Source of the DNA: CAUZJF01 sp965248605
GTDB lineage: Bacteria; Chloroflexota; Dehalococcoidia; Lucifugimonadales; CAUZJF01
Reading direction: 5' to 3'
Length of the DNA stretch: 64,000 nt
Assembly: GCA_965248605.1 (NCBI GenBank)
Contig: CBDFJV010000007.1
Coordinates: 2,914,001 to 2,978,000, forward strand
The notes under the pieces are model-generated. The model saw only the letters and a program-made list of their open reading frames with translations, was not told the origin of the DNA and searched no databases. Position numbers and translations under genes: made by a program. Shown here piece by piece: positions 15,546 to 24,881 of this stretch; position 1 is the first letter of the stretch; every line of letters begins with the position of its first letter.

Positions 15546-18481
15546 GCTTGTACCGGTTTGGGCTCGGCATTGCGGGCTTTCAGGTACTGACCAGTATGGG
15601 AGTCCTCGATCTCGGCGACTTGTTCGGGGGTGCCTTCGGCGATGACGTAGCCGCCGGCGTCGCCGGCGCCGGGGCCGAGGTCGATCAGGTGGTCGGCGGC
15701 GTTGATGAGGTCGAGGTGGTGCTCGATCAGGACGACGCTGTTGCCCGCGTCGACGAGGCGGTGAAGGACGCGGAGCAGATGAGCGCAGTCCTCGAAGGAG
15801 AGTCCGGTGGTCGGCTCGTCGAGGATGTATAGCGTGTTGCCGGTGGCGCGCTTGGCGAGCTCGGTGGCGAGTTTGACGCGCTGGGCCTCGCCGCCGCTCA
15901 GGGTCGTCGCAGGCTGGCCGAGCCGGATGTAGCCGAGGCCGACGTCGAACATGGTCTGGAGCCTGTTCCTCACCCTGGGTATGTTGGTGAAGTACTCCAA
16001 GGCCTCGGTGACGGTCATATCGAGAACGTCGGCGATGTTCTTGCCCTTGAACTTGATCTCGAGGGCCTCGCGGTTGTAGCGCTTGCCCTGACAGACTTCG
16101 CACGGGACGGTCACGTCGGGCAGGAAGTGCATCTCGATGGTGACGTAGCCGTCGCCGGAACACGCCTCGCAGCGGCCGCCCTTGACGTTGAAGGAGAACC
16201 GGCCGGGCTTGTACCCCCGCACCCTGGCCTCGGGCATCGTGGCGAAGAGCTCGCGGATGGGTGTGAAGGTGTTGGTGTAGGTGGCCGGGTTGCTCCGCGG
16301 CGTGCGGCCGATGGCCGACTGGTCGATGTTGACGACCTTGTCGACGGCGTCGACGTTCTTGATGCCGTCGCTCTCGCCAGGCCTGTCCTTGGCGCGGTAG
16401 AAGTGCTTCGCGAGGCTCTTGTACAGCACCTCGTTGATCAGAGTGCTCTTGCCGGACCCCGACACGCCGGTGATGCAGACCAGCATTCCCAGGGGAATCT
16501 TGACGTCGATGTCTTTGAGATTGTTCTGACGGGCGCCTTTGACCACGATGTGCTGGCGGTTCCCTCGCCGCCGGCCCATCGGTATCGGAATCCGGCGCCG
16601 GCCGCTCAGGTACTGGCCGGTGATGGAGTCCGCAGTCTCGATAATGTCCTCGACGGTGCCGGTCGCGATGATCTCTCCGCCGTGCTCGCCGGCGGCGGGC
16701 CCGAGGTCGATGACGTGGTCCGCGGACCGCATGATGGCCTCGTCGTGCTCGACGATCAGGACAGTGTTGCCCAGGTCGCGAAGCCGCTTCAACGTCTCGA
16801 TCAGACGGTGGTCGTCGACGGGGTGGAGGCCTACGGAGGGCTCGTCGCACACGTACAAGACGCCCATGAGTCCGGAGCCGATCTGCGTTGCCAGCCGGAT
16901 GCGCTGGGCCTCGCCCCCGCTCAGCGTGGAGGCGGTGCGCTCGAGGGACAGGTAGTCGAGTCCGATGTTGACGAGGAAGAGCAGCCGCTCCTCGATCTCT
17001 TTCAGTATCTGCTCAGCGATCGCCTTCTCGCGGGACGTGAGGACCTCGGCCTGGGTGACACCGTTGGTCGAGCCGCCGCGCTGGGCCGACTTTCCGTTTC
17101 GAGTGCCCTTAGGTGGCGCCACTTCCTCGGACGCGGTCGCGCCGCCTATCTCGTGGACCCACTCCAGGGAGTGGGTGATGGACTTGCGCGTCACGTCGAT
17201 GATGTTGAGGCCGCCGACAGTCACGGCCAAGGCCTCGGGCTTTAGGCGCTGGCCCTCGCACGATCGGCACGGCCTCGATGTCATGAAGCGTTCGAACGCG
17301 CTACGGACGGAGTCGGACTCTGTCTCACGGTATCGGCGTTGCAGGTAGGGCACCACGCCGTCGAAGGACCCCTTCCACCGGAACTGGCGCTCGCCGGCGC
17401 CTGGGCGGTTCATCCTGATGGTGCGGCCCTGGGTCCCGTGAAGCAGCAAGTCGACGTATTTCTTTGGAAGCCTCTTGACCGGCACTGTCGTCGAAAAGCC
17501 CAGGCTACTCGCAGCTTCCTCCGCGAGTCTGAAGAACCAGCGATGAGGTGAGTCGGCCACGATGGCGCCCTGCTCGAGCGACAACTCCTTGTCGGGGATC
17601 ACCAGGTCGGGGTCGACCTCTAGTCGGTAGCCGAGCCCGGTGCAAGTGGAGCAGGCCCCATGGGGGTTATTGAAGCTGAAGGTCCGCGGCTCGAGCTCGC
17701 CTAGGCTGATATTGCAGTGGACGCAGGCGAACTCCTCGGAGAAGAGCATCTCGTTGCCGTCGGTGGTGTCGACGAGCACAGTGCCGCCGGCCATCCGAAG
17801 CGCACTCTCGACCGAGTCGGCGACCCGGGTGGGCTCCGCGCTGTCGCCGATGACCAGCCGGTCGACGATCACCTCGATGGTGTGCCATTTCTTCTTGTCG
17901 AGGTCGAAGGTATCCGTGAGGTCGTGCACTTCGCCGTTGACCCTGACTCGGACGAACCCGGCCTGGCGCGCCTCCTCGAAGACATCCTTGTGCTCCCCCT
18001 TCTTCCGCCTGACCATCGGCGCCAGGATCTGAATGCGACTGCCTTCAGGAATCTTCATCACTGCATCGACGATTTGCTGGACGGTCTGGCGCTGCACGGG
18101 CCGCCCACAGTTGTAGCAGTGGGGGCGGCCGGCGCGGGCGAAGAGCAGGCGCAGGTAGTCGTACACCTCGGTAACGGTGCCGACGGTCGAGCGGGGGTTC
18201 TTGGATACGCCCTTCTGGTCGATGGAGATTGAGGGCGACAGCCCGTCGATGTGGTCGACGTCTGGCTTGTCCATCCTGCCCAGGAATTGTCTGGCGTAAG
18301 CGGAGAGGGACTCGACGTAGCGGCGCTGACCCTCGGCGTAGATAGTGTCGAAGGCCAGCGAGCTCTTCCCCGACCCGGAAACGCCGGTGATGACGACCAG
18401 CCGGTTGCGGGGAATGGTTACGTCGACGTTCTTGAGGTTGTGCTCTCGGGCTCCGCGAACGACGATGTTTTCAAGCGGCAT
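15533..18481 (-). CDS. uvrA: Excinuclease ABC subunit A
   Basis: Damage-recognition ATPase of nucleotide excision repair, 982 residues. Two ABC modules are visible: Walker A GVSGSGKSSLAFDTIYAEG with signature STLSGGEAQRIRLA, and Walker A GVSGSGKSTLINE with signature TTLSGGEAQRVKLA. Zinc-binding cysteines are in CVHCNISLGE...CSTCTGLG and CEACSGDGY...CEVCQGKRY, plus CYNCGRPV and CRSCEGQRLKPEA. An insertion of about 30 residues rich in Gly/Ser/Thr (TASEEVAPPKGT) precedes the first signature. uvrB/uvrC are not adjacent. Confidence 0.97.
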   Translation of the reverse strand: MPLENIVVRGAREHNLKNVDVTIPRNRLVVITGVSGSGKSSLAFDTIYAEGQRRYVESLSAYARQFLGRMDKPDVDHIDGLSPSISIDQKGVSKNPRSTVGTVTEVYDYLRLLFARAGRPHCYNCGRPVQRQTVQQIVDAVMKIPEGSRIQILAPMVRRKKGEHKDVFEEARQAGFVRVRVNGEVHDLTDTFDLDKKKWHTIEVIVDRLVIGDSAEPTRVADSVESALRMAGGTVLVDTTDGNEMLFSEEFACVHCNISLGELEPRTFSFNNPHGACSTCTGLGYRLEVDPDLVIPDKELSLEQGAIVADSPHRWFFRLAEEAASSLGFSTTVPVKRLPKKYVDLLLHGTQGRTIRMNRPGAGERQFRWKGSFDGVVPYLQRRYRETESDSVRSAFERFMTSRPCRSCEGQRLKPEALAVTVGGLNIIDVTRKSITHSLEWVHEIGGATASEEVAPPKGTRNGKSAQRGGSTNGVTQAEVLTSREKAIAEQILKEIEERLLFLVNIGLDYLSLERTASTLSGGEAQRIRLATQIGSGLMGVLYVCDEPSVGLHPVDDHRLIETLKRLRDLGNTVLIVEHDEAIMRSADHVIDLGPAAGEHGGEIIATGTVEDIIETADSITGQYLSGRRRIPIPMGRRRGNRQHIVVKGARQNNLKDIDVKIPLGMLVCITGVSGSGKSTLINEVLYKSLAKHFYRAKDRPGESDGIKNVDAVDKVVNIDQSAIGRTPRSNPATYTNTFTPIRELFATMPEARVRGYKPGRFSFNVKGGRCEACSGDGYVTIEMHFLPDVTVPCEVCQGKRYNREALEIKFKGKNIADVLDMTVTEALEYFTNIPRVRNRLQTMFDVGLGYIRLGQPATTLSGGEAQRVKLATELAKRATGNTLYILDEPTTGLSFEDCAHLLRVLHRLVDAGNSVVLIEHHLDLINAADHLIDLGPGAGDAGGYVIAEGTPEQVAEIEDSHTGQYLKARNAEPKPVQAASD

Positions 18482-18573
18482 TCTGTGGGTATCGGCTCCG
18501 AGGTTAGGGTTAGGGTCGGTGATGTGATTGTACCAGTCGGCGGGATGGGTGGGACACTGCCGAGATGGTCATC

Positions 18574-18593
18574 GGGCGGGTCTGAGACCCGCC
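18574..18593. repeat. R3 palindrome (GGGCGGGTCTGAGACCCGCC)
   Basis: Near-perfect palindrome GGGCGGGTCTGAGACCCGCC followed by TCTACGG. The same design is the core of the MITE copies and recurs at 18878, 45090 and 60926. Confidence 0.7.
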
Positions 18594-18667
18594 TCTACGG
18601 GGGTGCTTTTCTAAGTGATGCATTCTGTTGCAAAGTGTCACGTTGGAAAGTATCCAAAGATGCAGAG

Positions 18668-18707
18668 CCCTCATCTCAAATCTTCTCCCGGAAGCGGGAG
18701 AAGAGGT
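18668..18707. repeat. R2 dispersed palindromic repeat
   Basis: CCTCATCTCAAATCTTCTC followed by CCGGAAGCGGGAGAAGAGG; same layout as the other R2 copies, in the orientation of those at 5.3 and 55.25 kb. Confidence 0.65.
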
Positions 18708-18877
18708 AGGACCGCCCGACCATTATACAGAACATGCGTACTGCACGCAAACTGCGTCGCGAGCAGTTTCGAGCGGCAGCCGGTTGCCGCGAGGGTGCTC
18801 CAGTGGCTTCGTGTTCCGGAGCAGGACGTCGATTAACTCCGACGTGGGCATGTTTGTTACGCCTCATTCATAGCCGA

Positions 18878-18898
18878 GGGCAGGTCTGAGACCTGCCC
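18878..18898. repeat. R3 palindrome
   Basis: GGGCAGGTCTGAGACCTGCC plus C, a perfect palindrome around its centre, followed by CCTACT. Confidence 0.7.
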
Positions 18899-18936
18899 CT
18901 ACTGTTGCGTACTAGTGGGTCAGCGCGAAAGGTAGG

Positions 18937-20193
18937 TCAGCCGACGGACGACAGGCCCGGCACCGGCTCCAGGTCCGACGGCGTAAGCGTGGGCACTGAT
19001 GAGTCGTGAGGGAAGTCGGCCGATTCGACGTCTTGGACGGGCATCCACGCCATCCGGTGGGCCGACTCTCGCGCCGCCAGGCACATCGCGACGCTGACCA
19101 GGCCTGCGGTCAGGTCAGTGCGGGACTCGTCCCGTCTTAGGCATACGTCGGCGAAGTTTTGTATAAGGGCCTCGTCGCCGCCCATATGCTCGCCGCTCCG
19201 TTCGATCTCGACTTGATCGACTCGATCGCTATGGTGATCGGTCACGGTCAGGGCGCTCTTGTACCAGTCGAAGGAGAGTGTGGCCTTGTAGCCGGTGATC
19301 ACGGCGCCGCGGGTCGCGGCGCCCTTGCGAGAAACGAAGTTCTGGCTGTAGGCAGCGTGCGCTCCGTCGGCGTACTGGACGATGGCGGAGCCAGCGTCCT
19401 GGTGCACGATCTCCTCGCCAAAGACGCAGGGGTGATCGCCCTCCAACACGCCCTGGGTGTTGCCGCTGCGCTTCATGCCTGACGGGCTCTCGAGACATGT
19501 GTCGACCAGCTCACAGGTGGAACACCACAAGTCGTGCGGCATGTCGCCGCCGTATACGGTCCTGGACATCATCGCCGTGACGGCCGTCGGACGGCCCAGT
19601 ATCTGGTTCAGGTAGTCGAAGTCGTGCGTGGCCTTCTGGAGCCAGAGCCCGTGAGTCTTCGAGTAATCCCTATACGACGGCCTGCTGTAGTACACCCAGC
19701 CGTAGGGGACGTTGTTGACGGCCTGGACCTGGTTGATCGCGCCGAGGTCACCGGACCGCACTACCTCCATCACAGACTCGAACAACGGTGTCCGCCTCAG
19801 AGGGAACGAGACAACGACGGACTTCTCCTGTCCTCGGTAAGCGTTCCGTAGCTGCGCCGTCTGCTCATAAGAGACTGACACCGGCTTCTCCAGGAATACC
19901 GGGAGCCCCGTCGAGGCGACTTTAACGGCCACGGAAGTGTGAACATTGCAGTGGGAGGCGATCAATATGCCGTCAAACTCCCGCGAGTGCTCCAAGAGCT
20001 CGTCCTCGCTTGAAAAGAAGCTCACCGAGCTGCCGTCGACGCCGGCTCGCTTGGTCCGCTCCCTGGCTCCGTCGAGGTCTACGTCGGCGACGGCAACGAG
20101 CTGGAATCCTTCGACGAGCTGCTGGAAGCGGGTCATCAGCGACGAGGCGCGATGCCCCATGCCGATCACCGCAAGTTTGAGGCTATCAGCCAT
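18937..20193 (-). CDS. Gfo/Idh/MocA-family oxidoreductase (1)
   Basis: NAD(P)-dependent oxidoreductase of sugars, inositols or related polyols. The N-terminal Rossmann fold reads LAVIGMGHRASSLM and LVAVADVDLDGA; the catalytic-lysine motif is EKPVSVS. An unusual cysteine cluster, CSTCELVDTC, sits in the C-terminal domain and could hold a metal or disulfide. ATG at 20193 is chosen because the Rossmann strand starts four residues later and GGAG lies upstream; the open frame extends to 20331. A response regulator is divergently transcribed. Substrate unknown. Confidence 0.86.
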   Translation of the reverse strand: MADSLKLAVIGMGHRASSLMTRFQQLVEGFQLVAVADVDLDGARERTKRAGVDGSSVSFFSSEDELLEHSREFDGILIASHCNVHTSVAVKVASTGLPVFLEKPVSVSYEQTAQLRNAYRGQEKSVVVSFPLRRTPLFESVMEVVRSGDLGAINQVQAVNNVPYGWVYYSRPSYRDYSKTHGLWLQKATHDFDYLNQILGRPTAVTAMMSRTVYGGDMPHDLWCSTCELVDTCLESPSGMKRSGNTQGVLEGDHPCVFGEEIVHQDAGSAIVQYADGAHAAYSQNFVSRKGAATRGAVITGYKATLSFDWYKSALTVTDHHSDRVDQVEIERSGEHMGGDEALIQNFADVCLRRDESRTDLTAGLVSVAMCLAARESAHRMAWMPVQDVESADFPHDSSVPTLTPSDLEPVPGLSSVG

Positions 20194-20324
20194 CGGCGGC
20201 GCTCCAAGTGTCCATAGGGTGTTCGTATTGTTACACAGTCTTGCCGTTTTCGAGCGATCAGTTTCCTTGATCAGCCCGATGTTTGGAGTATAGGCTGCCA
20301 TTGCAGACGCCAGGAGGAGCGGCA

Positions 20325-21038
20325 ATGGCATCTGAGAGGCCGAATCCGACGGTGCTCGTCATAGACGACGAGGTGGACTTGAGAAGCCTCTTGCAGTCGA
20401 CCCTGGAAAGGGCAGACTACAACGTCGTGCTGGCGGCCGGTGGGCAGGAGGGGCTGAGGGCCTTCTTCGAAGCTCGGCCGGATCTGGCGATCGTAGACAT
20501 CATCATGCCGGATATGAGCGGCTGGACTGTCCTCGAACGCATTCGGGAGGTGTCCGAGACCCCAGTAATCATGCTGACCGCTCTTGGACAGGAAGCGGAC
20601 AGGATAAAGGGGCTCAAGGGCGGTGCTGACGACTATGTCGCCAAGCCCTTCAGTCCGAACGAGCTGGTGGCGCGTTGCGAGGCCGTGCTCCGCCGAACTC
20701 AATGGGCCAAGGCACAGGCCGATCAGGAGGTGGACGCGTACCGGGACAGCGTCCTCCAGGTCGACTTCCGTAGACGCGAAGTATACGTCACCGGCGAGAA
20801 GATAGACCTCTCGCCGCTCGAGTACCGGCTGCTAACAGCCCTGGTGCAGAACCCGTGAATTGTCGTCGATCCGGATGAACTGGAGGACCGGGCCTGGGGT
20901 GTCGGCTACGGCAGTCGCGAGAGCCTTCGTGTATATATCGGTAACCTGCGAAAAAAGCTGAATGTTTCCCCTGAAGTCCCGGCGCTAATCGAGACCGTCC
21001 GAGGCTTCGGCTATAGGTACGAACCCCCGCTGAGTTAG
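20325..21038 (+). pseudogene. OmpR/PhoB-type response regulator with in-frame TGA at codon 178
   Basis: The receiver domain (TVLVIDDEVDLRSLL, phospho-acceptor Asp in AIVDIIMPDMSG, Lys in YVAKPFSPNEL) is intact. The winged-helix domain begins (LSPLEYRLLTALVQNP) but meets TGA at 20856-20858. After this codon the same frame runs on with IVVDPDELEDRAWG, LRVYIGNLRKKLN and ETVRGFGYRYEPPLS to TAG at 21038, exactly the missing half of the DNA-binding domain. One base change (GGA glycine to TGA) explains it. As read, a receiver with part of a wing is made. No histidine kinase is adjacent. A sequencing error cannot be excluded. Confidence 0.88.
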
Positions 21039-21358
21039 GTACGCCGTAATACCTTGGGGGGGCCGACCCGCCTTCTGCCGACGTCGTCGCGTCGACCCAC
21101 CCCTACTTCCGCTTTGCGCTATGCTGGGGTGGAGGCCCTACCCGGCTAGACAGTGGCGCCAAAAGGCCCTTGAGCATCCATGCCATAGGTGCGATTCTAG
21201 GACGATCGGTGGGCTGATGCGCTAGGCGAAAAGAGATTCGACTGACCCAAATCGGCGGTAGAGTAGAATAGTGCCGCAAGGGTGTGGGTGGCTCACCTAG
21301 TTGGGAACGCTTTAGCTACTTAAGCGCCGCGATGTAAACTGTCTTTAGAGGACAAACG
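21039..21358. other. Intergenic region, nothing recognised
   Basis: About 320 bases between the response regulator and a small antitoxin gene. I see no gene, no clear terminator and no repeat in it; AGAGGAC just before 21359 is a plausible ribosome site. Confidence 0.5.
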
Positions 21359-21562
21359 ATGGAACTCAGTAGAGATATACTAAAGCGCTTGAACAGACTG
21401 ACACATGAGATCGTTCAAATCAAAGCAAGCCTTGTAGATAAGGAAAGGCCAGACTCCAGGACCTCTGAGGCGTACAAGGATTTTACGGAGGCGTTCAAAG
21501 AGGTTTCCTCAAGGTGGTCAGGCGATTCAGCCCGCGACGAGATAAGGGCTCAAAGACAGTAA
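21359..21562 (+). CDS. Probable antitoxin of a PIN-domain toxin
   Basis: A 67-residue protein: an N-terminal helix (LSRDILKRLNRLTHEIVQIKASL) and a C-terminal WSGDSARDEIRAQRQ motif that resembles the toxin-wrapping end of VapB-like antitoxins. It lies six bases before a PIN-domain fragment in the same direction. The toxin is truncated, so this may be an orphan antitoxin. Confidence 0.6.
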   Translation: MELSRDILKRLNRLTHEIVQIKASLVDKERPDSRTSEAYKDFTEAFKEVSSRWSGDSARDEIRAQRQ

Positions 21563-21568
21563 TCAGCC

Positions 21569-21793
21569 ATGCCCGACCGTGTTACTTTGGATAGCTCGGT
21601 TATCGTAGCAGCCCTTAGACAGCAGGAAGAGCACCACCAAGCCAGTAGAGCGATATTGGATAGGGTGGGTAAAGGTGACTTGGTCGCTGTCCAGCCTTAT
21701 ACGGTGCTAATCGAAGTCGGCGCTGCGATCAAGCGTCGACCTGGCTCACAGTCGCTGTCCGAACCACGGAGCTCTCCACGGGTGGCATCATAG
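21569..21793 (+). pseudogene. PIN-domain toxin, truncated
   Basis: Keeps the N-terminal half of a VapC-type PIN domain (TLDSSVIVAALRQQ with the first Asp, VLIEVGAAIKRR with the Glu) but after residue 56 the sequence no longer looks like a PIN domain and the distal Asp motifs are absent. Another frame shows AVRTTELSTGGI just downstream, consistent with a frameshift and loss of the 3' half. Confidence 0.6.
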
Positions 21794-21872
21794 CTTCGCC
21801 ATCAAGCCCGGCATCGGAATGAGAATAATCCCGATCTCGAAAGCGCGAGCTTGGCCGGCTTCGACGTCGGCT

Positions 21873-23624
21873 TCAGTCCCGCGGCACGACCGGGAGAGTG
21901 ATACGTGACGGGTACTCGGCCGCGTGGTAGACGGTCTGAAGTGCCGGTACCAGGCTGACGTCCGTCCCTATCGGCTCGCCGGTATTCGCGTTACGGTCGA
22001 ACCTCGGGAAGTTGCTGCTCGATATCTCCAGCCGTATTCGATGGCCGATCTTGAACAGGTTGCTCGTCGCCCATAGGTCGATCTTGTATTCGTAGACGAC
22101 TCCCGGATCGACCAGCTCTGCCGGTCCTTTGGGCGTCCTGAACCTGGCTCTGATGATCCCCTCGGTCAGGTTTCTCGCGTACCCATCCGGGGCGACGTCC
22201 ACCAGCTTCGCGGTGAAGTCCGTGTCCCTGCCGGACGTGGAGGCGAATAGCGTCACCGCGATGGGGCCGGTCACCTCGACATACTGCTCCAGACGCGGCG
22301 TCGTGTAGACCAGCACATCGGAACGGACTTCGACGGGCCGTTGATCGAACGCTCCGGGTGGCAGGAAACCATCGTCCGCGGCCAGTGGGCCGCCGCGGGT
22401 GGGTACCGGATCGATAGGGTTATATACATAGACGTCGGGGGCCTCCCGGCCGGGGGTCTCTCGGGTAAGCCACCCATCGCCGTTCAAAGTGTTCGCTTTC
22501 CCTCGACTGTGCAGGTAGTACTCAGTATGTTGGGCCCTATCAAGCGGCCACTCGTCCTCCTCCCTCCAGACGTTTTCACCCATGACGAAAATGCGGACCG
22601 GCTTCTCGTCGCTGACACCCGCGTCCTCTCCCCGCAGCCAGTAGTCGTGGTATCTCAGTATTTCGGCCTGTATTCCCATAGCCTGACCGGCCGCTCGAGT
22701 CCCAAAGCTGACTTCGCCGGCGACGCCGCCAAGGTCTGTCCCGTGAGACCATGGACCAACGACCAGCCTCTGGCCAGTCCGGGCCTCCGCCGTGGCGCCC
22801 TTCTCCTTCATCCCCACGTAATTGCGCAACGTCCCACCGAGAAAGATGTCGTACCAACCCCCGTAGTTAAATGCGGGTACACTGATCTCGGAATGCGCAC
22901 CCTCGATGCTGACGTTCTCCCAATACTCATCGTGCTCGGCGTGTTCAAGCCAATCGTAGTAGTAGGGCGCAAGCCCACCTTCAAGCTCCGGAAACTCTTG
23001 CATCGGCAGGTGGTTCAGGCCCGCCGTCAGGTTGTCTTTCGCCTCGATCAGTATTTCGAGCTGCCTCGTCGATAGGAATAGCCGTTTCGCCAGGTTCTCC
23101 CAGTTTGCCGCCGCCATCGGTCCCAGGCTCCATGCAAGGTTGAAGCCTAGCTGGAATGCGCCTCCTTGCCAGGCCCACCCCTCGTGGTAGTTCGAGGGCG
23201 TGATCCCCGGAGCAATGGCCATCAACGAAGGCGGCTTGGCTTTAGCCGCTAGCCATTGAGTTGCGCCGAGGTAGGAGCGTCCGAACATCCCTACCTTGCC
23301 GTCGCACCAGGACTGGGCGGCGACCCACTCGACCGAGTCGTAGCCGTCGTTCATCTCGTCGACGAAGGCGTAGAACTCGCCGTCGGAGCTGAACCTGCCC
23401 CGCACGTCCTGGATCACCACTGCGTAGCCGTGCATGGCCGCGCCGATGGCGTCTACGCCACCGGACCTGGTGTTGGGATCGCTCTTGTTGTAGGGAGTCC
23501 GCTTGAGCAGCGCCGGGACCTTGCCGGGCGTGTCCGGGCGGTACACGTCTGCGTACGTGATCGTCCCGTCCCGCAGCATGAGCGGGACGTTTGGCTCGAA
23601 CTTGACGGAGTACTGGTTCGTCAA
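21873..23624 (-). CDS. CocE/NonD-family hydrolase (Xaa-Pro dipeptidyl-peptidase type)
   Basis: Alpha/beta-hydrolase of the cocaine esterase/alpha-amino-acid ester hydrolase group, 583 residues. The N-terminal block is LRDGTITYADVYRPDT and LLKRTPYNKSD; the nucleophile elbow is GRSYLGATQW; the C-terminal jelly-roll domain carries VTGPIAVTLFASTSGRDTDFTAKL and LEISSSNFPRFDRN, normal for the family. Starts at TTG 23624 with GGGAGG upstream. It has no obvious signal peptide, so it is probably cytoplasmic. Hydrolyses esters or acylated amino-acid derivatives; exact substrate unknown. Confidence 0.9.
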   Translation of the reverse strand: MTNQYSVKFEPNVPLMLRDGTITYADVYRPDTPGKVPALLKRTPYNKSDPNTRSGGVDAIGAAMHGYAVVIQDVRGRFSSDGEFYAFVDEMNDGYDSVEWVAAQSWCDGKVGMFGRSYLGATQWLAAKAKPPSLMAIAPGITPSNYHEGWAWQGGAFQLGFNLAWSLGPMAAANWENLAKRLFLSTRQLEILIEAKDNLTAGLNHLPMQEFPELEGGLAPYYYDWLEHAEHDEYWENVSIEGAHSEISVPAFNYGGWYDIFLGGTLRNYVGMKEKGATAEARTGQRLVVGPWSHGTDLGGVAGEVSFGTRAAGQAMGIQAEILRYHDYWLRGEDAGVSDEKPVRIFVMGENVWREEDEWPLDRAQHTEYYLHSRGKANTLNGDGWLTRETPGREAPDVYVYNPIDPVPTRGGPLAADDGFLPPGAFDQRPVEVRSDVLVYTTPRLEQYVEVTGPIAVTLFASTSGRDTDFTAKLVDVAPDGYARNLTEGIIRARFRTPKGPAELVDPGVVYEYKIDLWATSNLFKIGHRIRLEISSSNFPRFDRNANTGEPIGTDVSLVPALQTVYHAAEYPSRITLPVVPRD

Positions 23625-23933
23625 AACCCCAGCCTCCCGTGATGTTGGCTTCGGAGAATCAAAGGAGAATCAAAAAGGTGCTATGGCGCGCTGTGGCCCA
23701 CATGATTGTTAGACCAGTGTACCGGGCTTCGCAAAAACCCCCGCCGTCTTGGATGGAGCCTGGACGTTCGTCAGCATTATGGCACTGTCATTCCGAGCGC
23801 AGCGAGGAATCTAAAAGACCCTGCGACAAGCTGGATTGTTCGTTAGAGGACCACCTTAGATTCTTCACTCGCTGCGCTCAATCAGAATGACAGACAACGC
23901 GAACGAAACCGGCGGAGGACTTTCGCCACAGGC
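23625..23933. other. Intergenic region carrying a long inverted repeat
   Basis: The only structure seen is the R1 inverted repeat at 23786-23892. The rest shows no gene. Confidence 0.5.
23786..23892. repeat. R1 long inverted repeat (TGTCATTC...GAATGACA)
   Basis: Left arm TGTCATTCCGAGCGCAGCGA then GGAATCTAA; right arm TTAGATTCTTCACTCGCTGC then a variant of GCTCAATCAGAATGACA. The arms pair over about 35 bases around a 45-base loop. Related units lie at 25900-26007 and 50806-50950. Confidence 0.75.
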
Positions 23934-24710
23934 CTATCTGGCTGTCCACCCGAGGTCGATCGTGTGACAGGCGCCCGTGATCGAGCGAGCGTCGTCCGAC
24001 GTCAGGAATAGCGCGAGTGCCGCCACCTCCTCAGGGTCGATCAGGTGTTTGATCGCCGCGGGCCCCAGCATGACCTTGTCGGTAACCTCGTCCTCGCCTA
24101 TGTTCGTTATGCGGGCCTGATCGGCGATCTGGGCTTCGACGAGGGGTGTGCGAACGTATGCCGGACAGATGGCGTTGGCCGTAACCCCATGCTCCCCCGC
24201 CTCGAGAGCGACCGTCTTCGTCAGCCCCACGATTCCGTGTTTAGCCGAAACATAGGCGGACTTGAACGGGCTGGCGATCAATCCGTGGATTGATGACATG
24301 TTGATGATGCGGCCCCATTCGCGCTCTTTCATTCCGGGTAGGGTGTACTTGATCAGCTGGAAAGGCGCGACGAGCATCACCTGGACCAGCTTGGCCCAGG
24401 TCTCGTCCGGAAAGTCCTCGACAGGGGACATATGCTGGAACCCCGCGTTGTTAACGAGGATGTCGACCCTGCCTTTCAGTTCCACAGCCTGCTGGCCTAG
24501 CTGGCGCGTCTGCTCCAAGTCGGCCAGGTCCGCTTGCAAGAAGGTCCCGCCGATCTCGTCGGCGACCTTCTGGCCGCTGTCGCTCATGTCGGCTACGACG
24601 ACATGGGCGCCGCTCTCCGCCATCGCCACGGCGATCGCGCGGCCGATACCGCTCCCGCCGCCCGTGACCATCGCAACTTTGCTTTCAAGTGACGTCCGCC
24701 TGTCTGTCAC
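23934..24710 (-). CDS. D-3-hydroxybutyrate dehydrogenase (SDR family)
   Basis: Short-chain dehydrogenase, 258 residues. Cofactor loop VTGGGSGIGRAIA, NNAG in ILVNNAGFQHM, catalytic Ser in IINMSSIHGL and YVSAKHG as the Tyr-x3-Lys. The C-terminal part, AICPAYVRTPLVEAQIADQA and SITGACHTIDLGWTA, is that of 3-hydroxybutyrate dehydrogenases, which interconvert 3-hydroxybutyrate and acetoacetate with NAD. Start is GTG. Stand-alone gene. Confidence 0.85.
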   Translation of the reverse strand: MTDRRTSLESKVAMVTGGGSGIGRAIAVAMAESGAHVVVADMSDSGQKVADEIGGTFLQADLADLEQTRQLGQQAVELKGRVDILVNNAGFQHMSPVEDFPDETWAKLVQVMLVAPFQLIKYTLPGMKEREWGRIINMSSIHGLIASPFKSAYVSAKHGIVGLTKTVALEAGEHGVTANAICPAYVRTPLVEAQIADQARITNIGEDEVTDKVMLGPAAIKHLIDPEEVAALALFLTSDDARSITGACHTIDLGWTAR

Positions 24711-24881
24711 TGGCGTACTCCCGCTGCGGAGTGCATTTCGTACTCGACCAGGCGGGAGTGTACCATAGCGGTGGAAGGTATCGGGAACCAGGATTCGGCG
24801 ACTGTTATAATCTCAGCGGCTCGAACCGGAATCACGGATTTCTCACGTCCAAAAACCATGAGAACGACGGAGGCTTAAACG

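Larger units (their letters stand above)
18482..18936. other. Intergenic region between uvrA and the next gene, repeats only
   Basis: No convincing gene. It holds two R3 palindromes (18574-18593 and 18878-18898), one R2 repeat (18668-18707) and a CTAGTGGGTC sequence near 18912 that resembles the outer end of the MITE described at 12.6-15.3 kb. Confidence 0.6.

Noticed and set aside
16127..17245. Long plus-strand open frame of 372 codons inside uvrA
   Set aside because: Antisense to the uvrA coding sequence in GC-rich DNA; composition is a mirror of uvrA and no family motif is present.
20856..20858. TGA read as glycine (Gracilibacteria-type code)
   Set aside because: Other genes here, such as rex, the RND pump and sulfatase neighbours, end in ordinary stops and several end in TGA; a single nonsense change is simpler.
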